6,285 bases of DNA, from the NCBI GenBank assembly GCA_017420845.1, contig JAFQOC010000558.1:1-6285 (forward strand), read 5' to 3'. The DNA comes from Clostridia bacterium. GTDB lineage: Bacteria > Bacillota > Clostridia > Oscillospirales > CAG-272. The translations under genes were made by a program, and so were the position numbers. The stretch's first letter is position 1. Every line of letters begins with the position of its first letter. Below the pieces are notes generated by a model. It saw only the letters and a program-made list of their open reading frames with translations. It was not told where the DNA came from and made no database searches. Positions 5,309 to 6,285 of this stretch are shown in pieces.

Positions 5309-6112
5309 TCAGCAGAGCATGGGGATCTCGTTACCGATGAAGGGGACGTTGACAAAATCTCTGGGGTTGTGGCGGATGATGTAGTCGATGTAGGAGCACA
5401 TCTGCTCGGCGGTGAGGCGGTAGCCCATGGGGCTCATGTGGCCGTGGAGGTAGAACAGCTCGGCAAAGGCATCGTCATGCTCGGGAGCGTAGGCGCGGAG
5501 GTCCAGGACGTAGGTGTTTTCAAAGTATTCGGCCAGCTCGTGGAGACGGGCGGCATGGGCATCTCCCGCGCCACGGGTAAAGTCGTCGTGCTCCCACTTG
5601 GCAGAGCGGGGCATGGTCACCAGGAAGAACTTGGCGTCGGGCTGGATGGCCTTGTACTGCTGGATGACGCGGGCGTAGTAGCCGGTGAAGGTCTTGGCGT
5701 TCTGCGTGGGATCCTCGGGGTTGATGTCGCTCATTTCGCCCAGGGGCTGGCGGGCGCCGATGAGGTCGTTGACGCCCAGGGCGATGATGTAGGCCTGGGC
5801 CTTGTAGGCAGGATTCCACCAATCCTTGGACTCGGCGTAGGAGTCGCAGTACTCCGACGCGGTCATGCCGCCGCGGGAGAAGTTGTAGGCGGTGAGTCCT
5901 GCCATGCGGGCGATGAACTGCCCCCAGGAGTAGTCGAACATATCGTAGTAGTGGCGCTCGTTCTTCTCGGGGTCGAAGGTCTCGAACTCGCCCGAGGAGA
6001 GGCTGTCGCCCACGCAGGCGATGGTGCGGAAGATGGAGGTGTAGCCGCCGTCGGAGATAAGGTTCTGAAGGGGCTTTTCATCGGCGGGAGCGGTGTAGCG
6101 GTACTGGTTCAT
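5309..6112 (-). CDS. SGNH/GDSL-type hydrolase, copy 2
   Basis: A 267-residue paralog of the product of 4336-5139, with every landmark at the same residue number: S37 in GDSLSSGEF, RGGMTASEY (80-88), GVND (113-116) and H225 in HGHMSPMGY. Leu222 again replaces the usual Asp. The first 15 and last 17 residues are identical between copies. The main variable patches are about 16-21, 44-60, 91-100, 170-183 and 211-219, which may be surface or substrate-side loops. No signal peptide is present, so it probably acts in the cytoplasm. The start at 6112 is chosen because AGAAAGGA (plus 6121-6128) is 8 nt upstream and because it matches copy 1. A longer frame opening at 6241 would merely translate the hairpin array. 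It is the first gene of the minus-strand series and lies downstream of that array. Short-chain ester or acetyl hydrolysis is the family-level expectation; the substrate is unknown. Confidence 0.86.
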   Translation of the reverse strand: MNQYRYTAPADEKPLQNLISDGGYTSIFRTIACVGDSLSSGEFETFDPEKNERHYYDMFDYSWGQFIARMAGLTAYNFSRGGMTASEYCDSYAESKDWWNPAYKAQAYIIALGVNDLIGARQPLGEMSDINPEDPTQNAKTFTGYYARVIQQYKAIQPDAKFFLVTMPRSAKWEHDDFTRGAGDAHAARLHELAEYFENTYVLDLRAYAPEHDDAFAELFYLHGHMSPMGYRLTAEQMCSYIDYIIRHNPRDFVNVPFIGNEIPMLC

Positions 6113-6120
6113 GGTTGGAT

Positions 6121-6128
6121 TCCTTTCT
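6121..6128 (-). promoter_or_regulatory. ribosome binding site deciding the start of SGNH copy 2
   Basis: AGAAAGGA on the minus strand lies 8 nt before the ATG at 6112. It decides for this start over the in-frame ATGs at 6241 and 6226, which fall within hairpins of the upstream array and have no good site of their own. Confidence 0.75.
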
Positions 6129-6146
6129 GTATTTGAGTTTGTTGGG

Positions 6147-6285
6147 GGTTCAAATTTGGGTTTATCGCTTCGCGCTAAACCCAAGTGAAATGCGCTTGCG
6201 CGCGTGAAATATGCGCTGAAGCGCATGTGAAATACTCGCAAGCGAGTGTGAAATTTGCCCTTCGGGCAAGTTGAGGTGCAGAACC
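6147..6285. repeat. array of five hairpins joined by identical 7-nt linkers
   Basis: Four exact GTGAAAT units (plus 6185-6191, 6204-6210, 6227-6233, 6248-6254) separate five hairpins of different sequence. These are 6156-6184 (TTGGGTTTA...TAAACCCAA, one mismatch), 6192-6203 (GCGC/GCGC), 6211-6226 (ATGCGC/GCGCAT), 6234-6247 (ACTCGC/GCGAGT) and 6255-6269 (TTGCCC/GGGCAA). Outside, GGTTC (6147-6151) is complementary to GAACC (6281-6285) and could close the whole set. Linkers are fixed in sequence while stems vary yet stay paired. On the minus strand, the direction of the adjacent gene, it would sit in the 5' leader of SGNH copy 2. It may continue past the window. No promoter is recognised within it. 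Confidence 0.8.

Noticed and set aside
4396..6136. Long plus-strand open frames opposite both SGNH genes (4396-5304 and 5291-6136)
   Set aside because: They resemble each other only because the minus-strand genes are paralogs. The composition is Val/Gly-rich, and one runs through the repeat element.
6113..6241. N-terminal extension of SGNH copy 2 from an upstream in-frame ATG at 6241
   Set aside because: The extra 43 residues are translated hairpin array, have no ribosome binding site, and are absent from the paralog; AGAAAGGA supports the start at 6112.
6147..6285. CRISPR array reading of the hairpin-linker region
   Set aside because: The repeated unit is only 7 nt and the intervening segments are 12-16 nt self-complementary hairpins, which does not fit CRISPR repeat and spacer lengths.

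Overview
The window looks like chromosomal DNA from a gut-type anaerobic Firmicute, most likely a Clostridia lineage near Oscillospiraceae. This is an inference. It rests on moderately high GC, strong AAAGGAG-type ribosome binding sites, the family flavour of the enzymes, and a short CTCTCCC/GGGAGAG inverted-repeat element of a kind I associate with such genomes. No 16S or marker gene is present, so the taxonomy is soft. All convincing genes lie on the minus strand, so the biological order runs from high to low coordinates. I found no plus-strand gene, tRNA, rRNA or CRISPR array.

Layout in transcription order. (1) 6285-6113: a leader containing an array of five short hairpins of different sequence, separated by four exact copies of a 7-nt linker (GTGAAAT on the plus strand). 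(2) 6112-5309: a cytoplasmic SGNH/GDSL-type hydrolase of 267 aa. (3) 5290-5165: a MITE-like element with inverted ends. (4) 5139-4336: a second SGNH hydrolase, also 267 aa, which aligns without gaps and is about 75% identical to the first. (5) 4335-4262: a probable terminator, then an ECF-sigma-like promoter with a palindrome at the expected transcription start. (6) 4240-3509 and 3475-2699: two tandem paralogous membrane-anchored extracytoplasmic proteins of unknown function. (7) 2665-725: an alpha-galactosidase-like (GH36-type) enzyme without a signal peptide. (8) 679-555: a weak terminator, then a second copy of the ECF-like promoter. (9) 518-159: a small polytopic membrane protein. (10) 132-109: a good intrinsic terminator. 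Bases 1-108 carry only small inverted repeats.

Working together (inference): the two anchored proteins and the alpha-galactosidase are spaced 33 bp apart and probably form one operon driven by the promoter near 4273-4305. The same promoter signature in front of the small membrane protein suggests one alternative sigma factor, possibly envelope-responsive, controls both units. The two SGNH hydrolases could remove acyl groups from imported glycans and the alpha-galactosidase could trim galactosyl residues, but no transporter or sugar regulator is visible, so this link is only suggestive. The items most worth a second look are the hairpin-linker array, the shared promoter with its uncharacterised anchored paralogs, and the two SGNH paralogs that lack the usual Asp three residues before the catalytic His.
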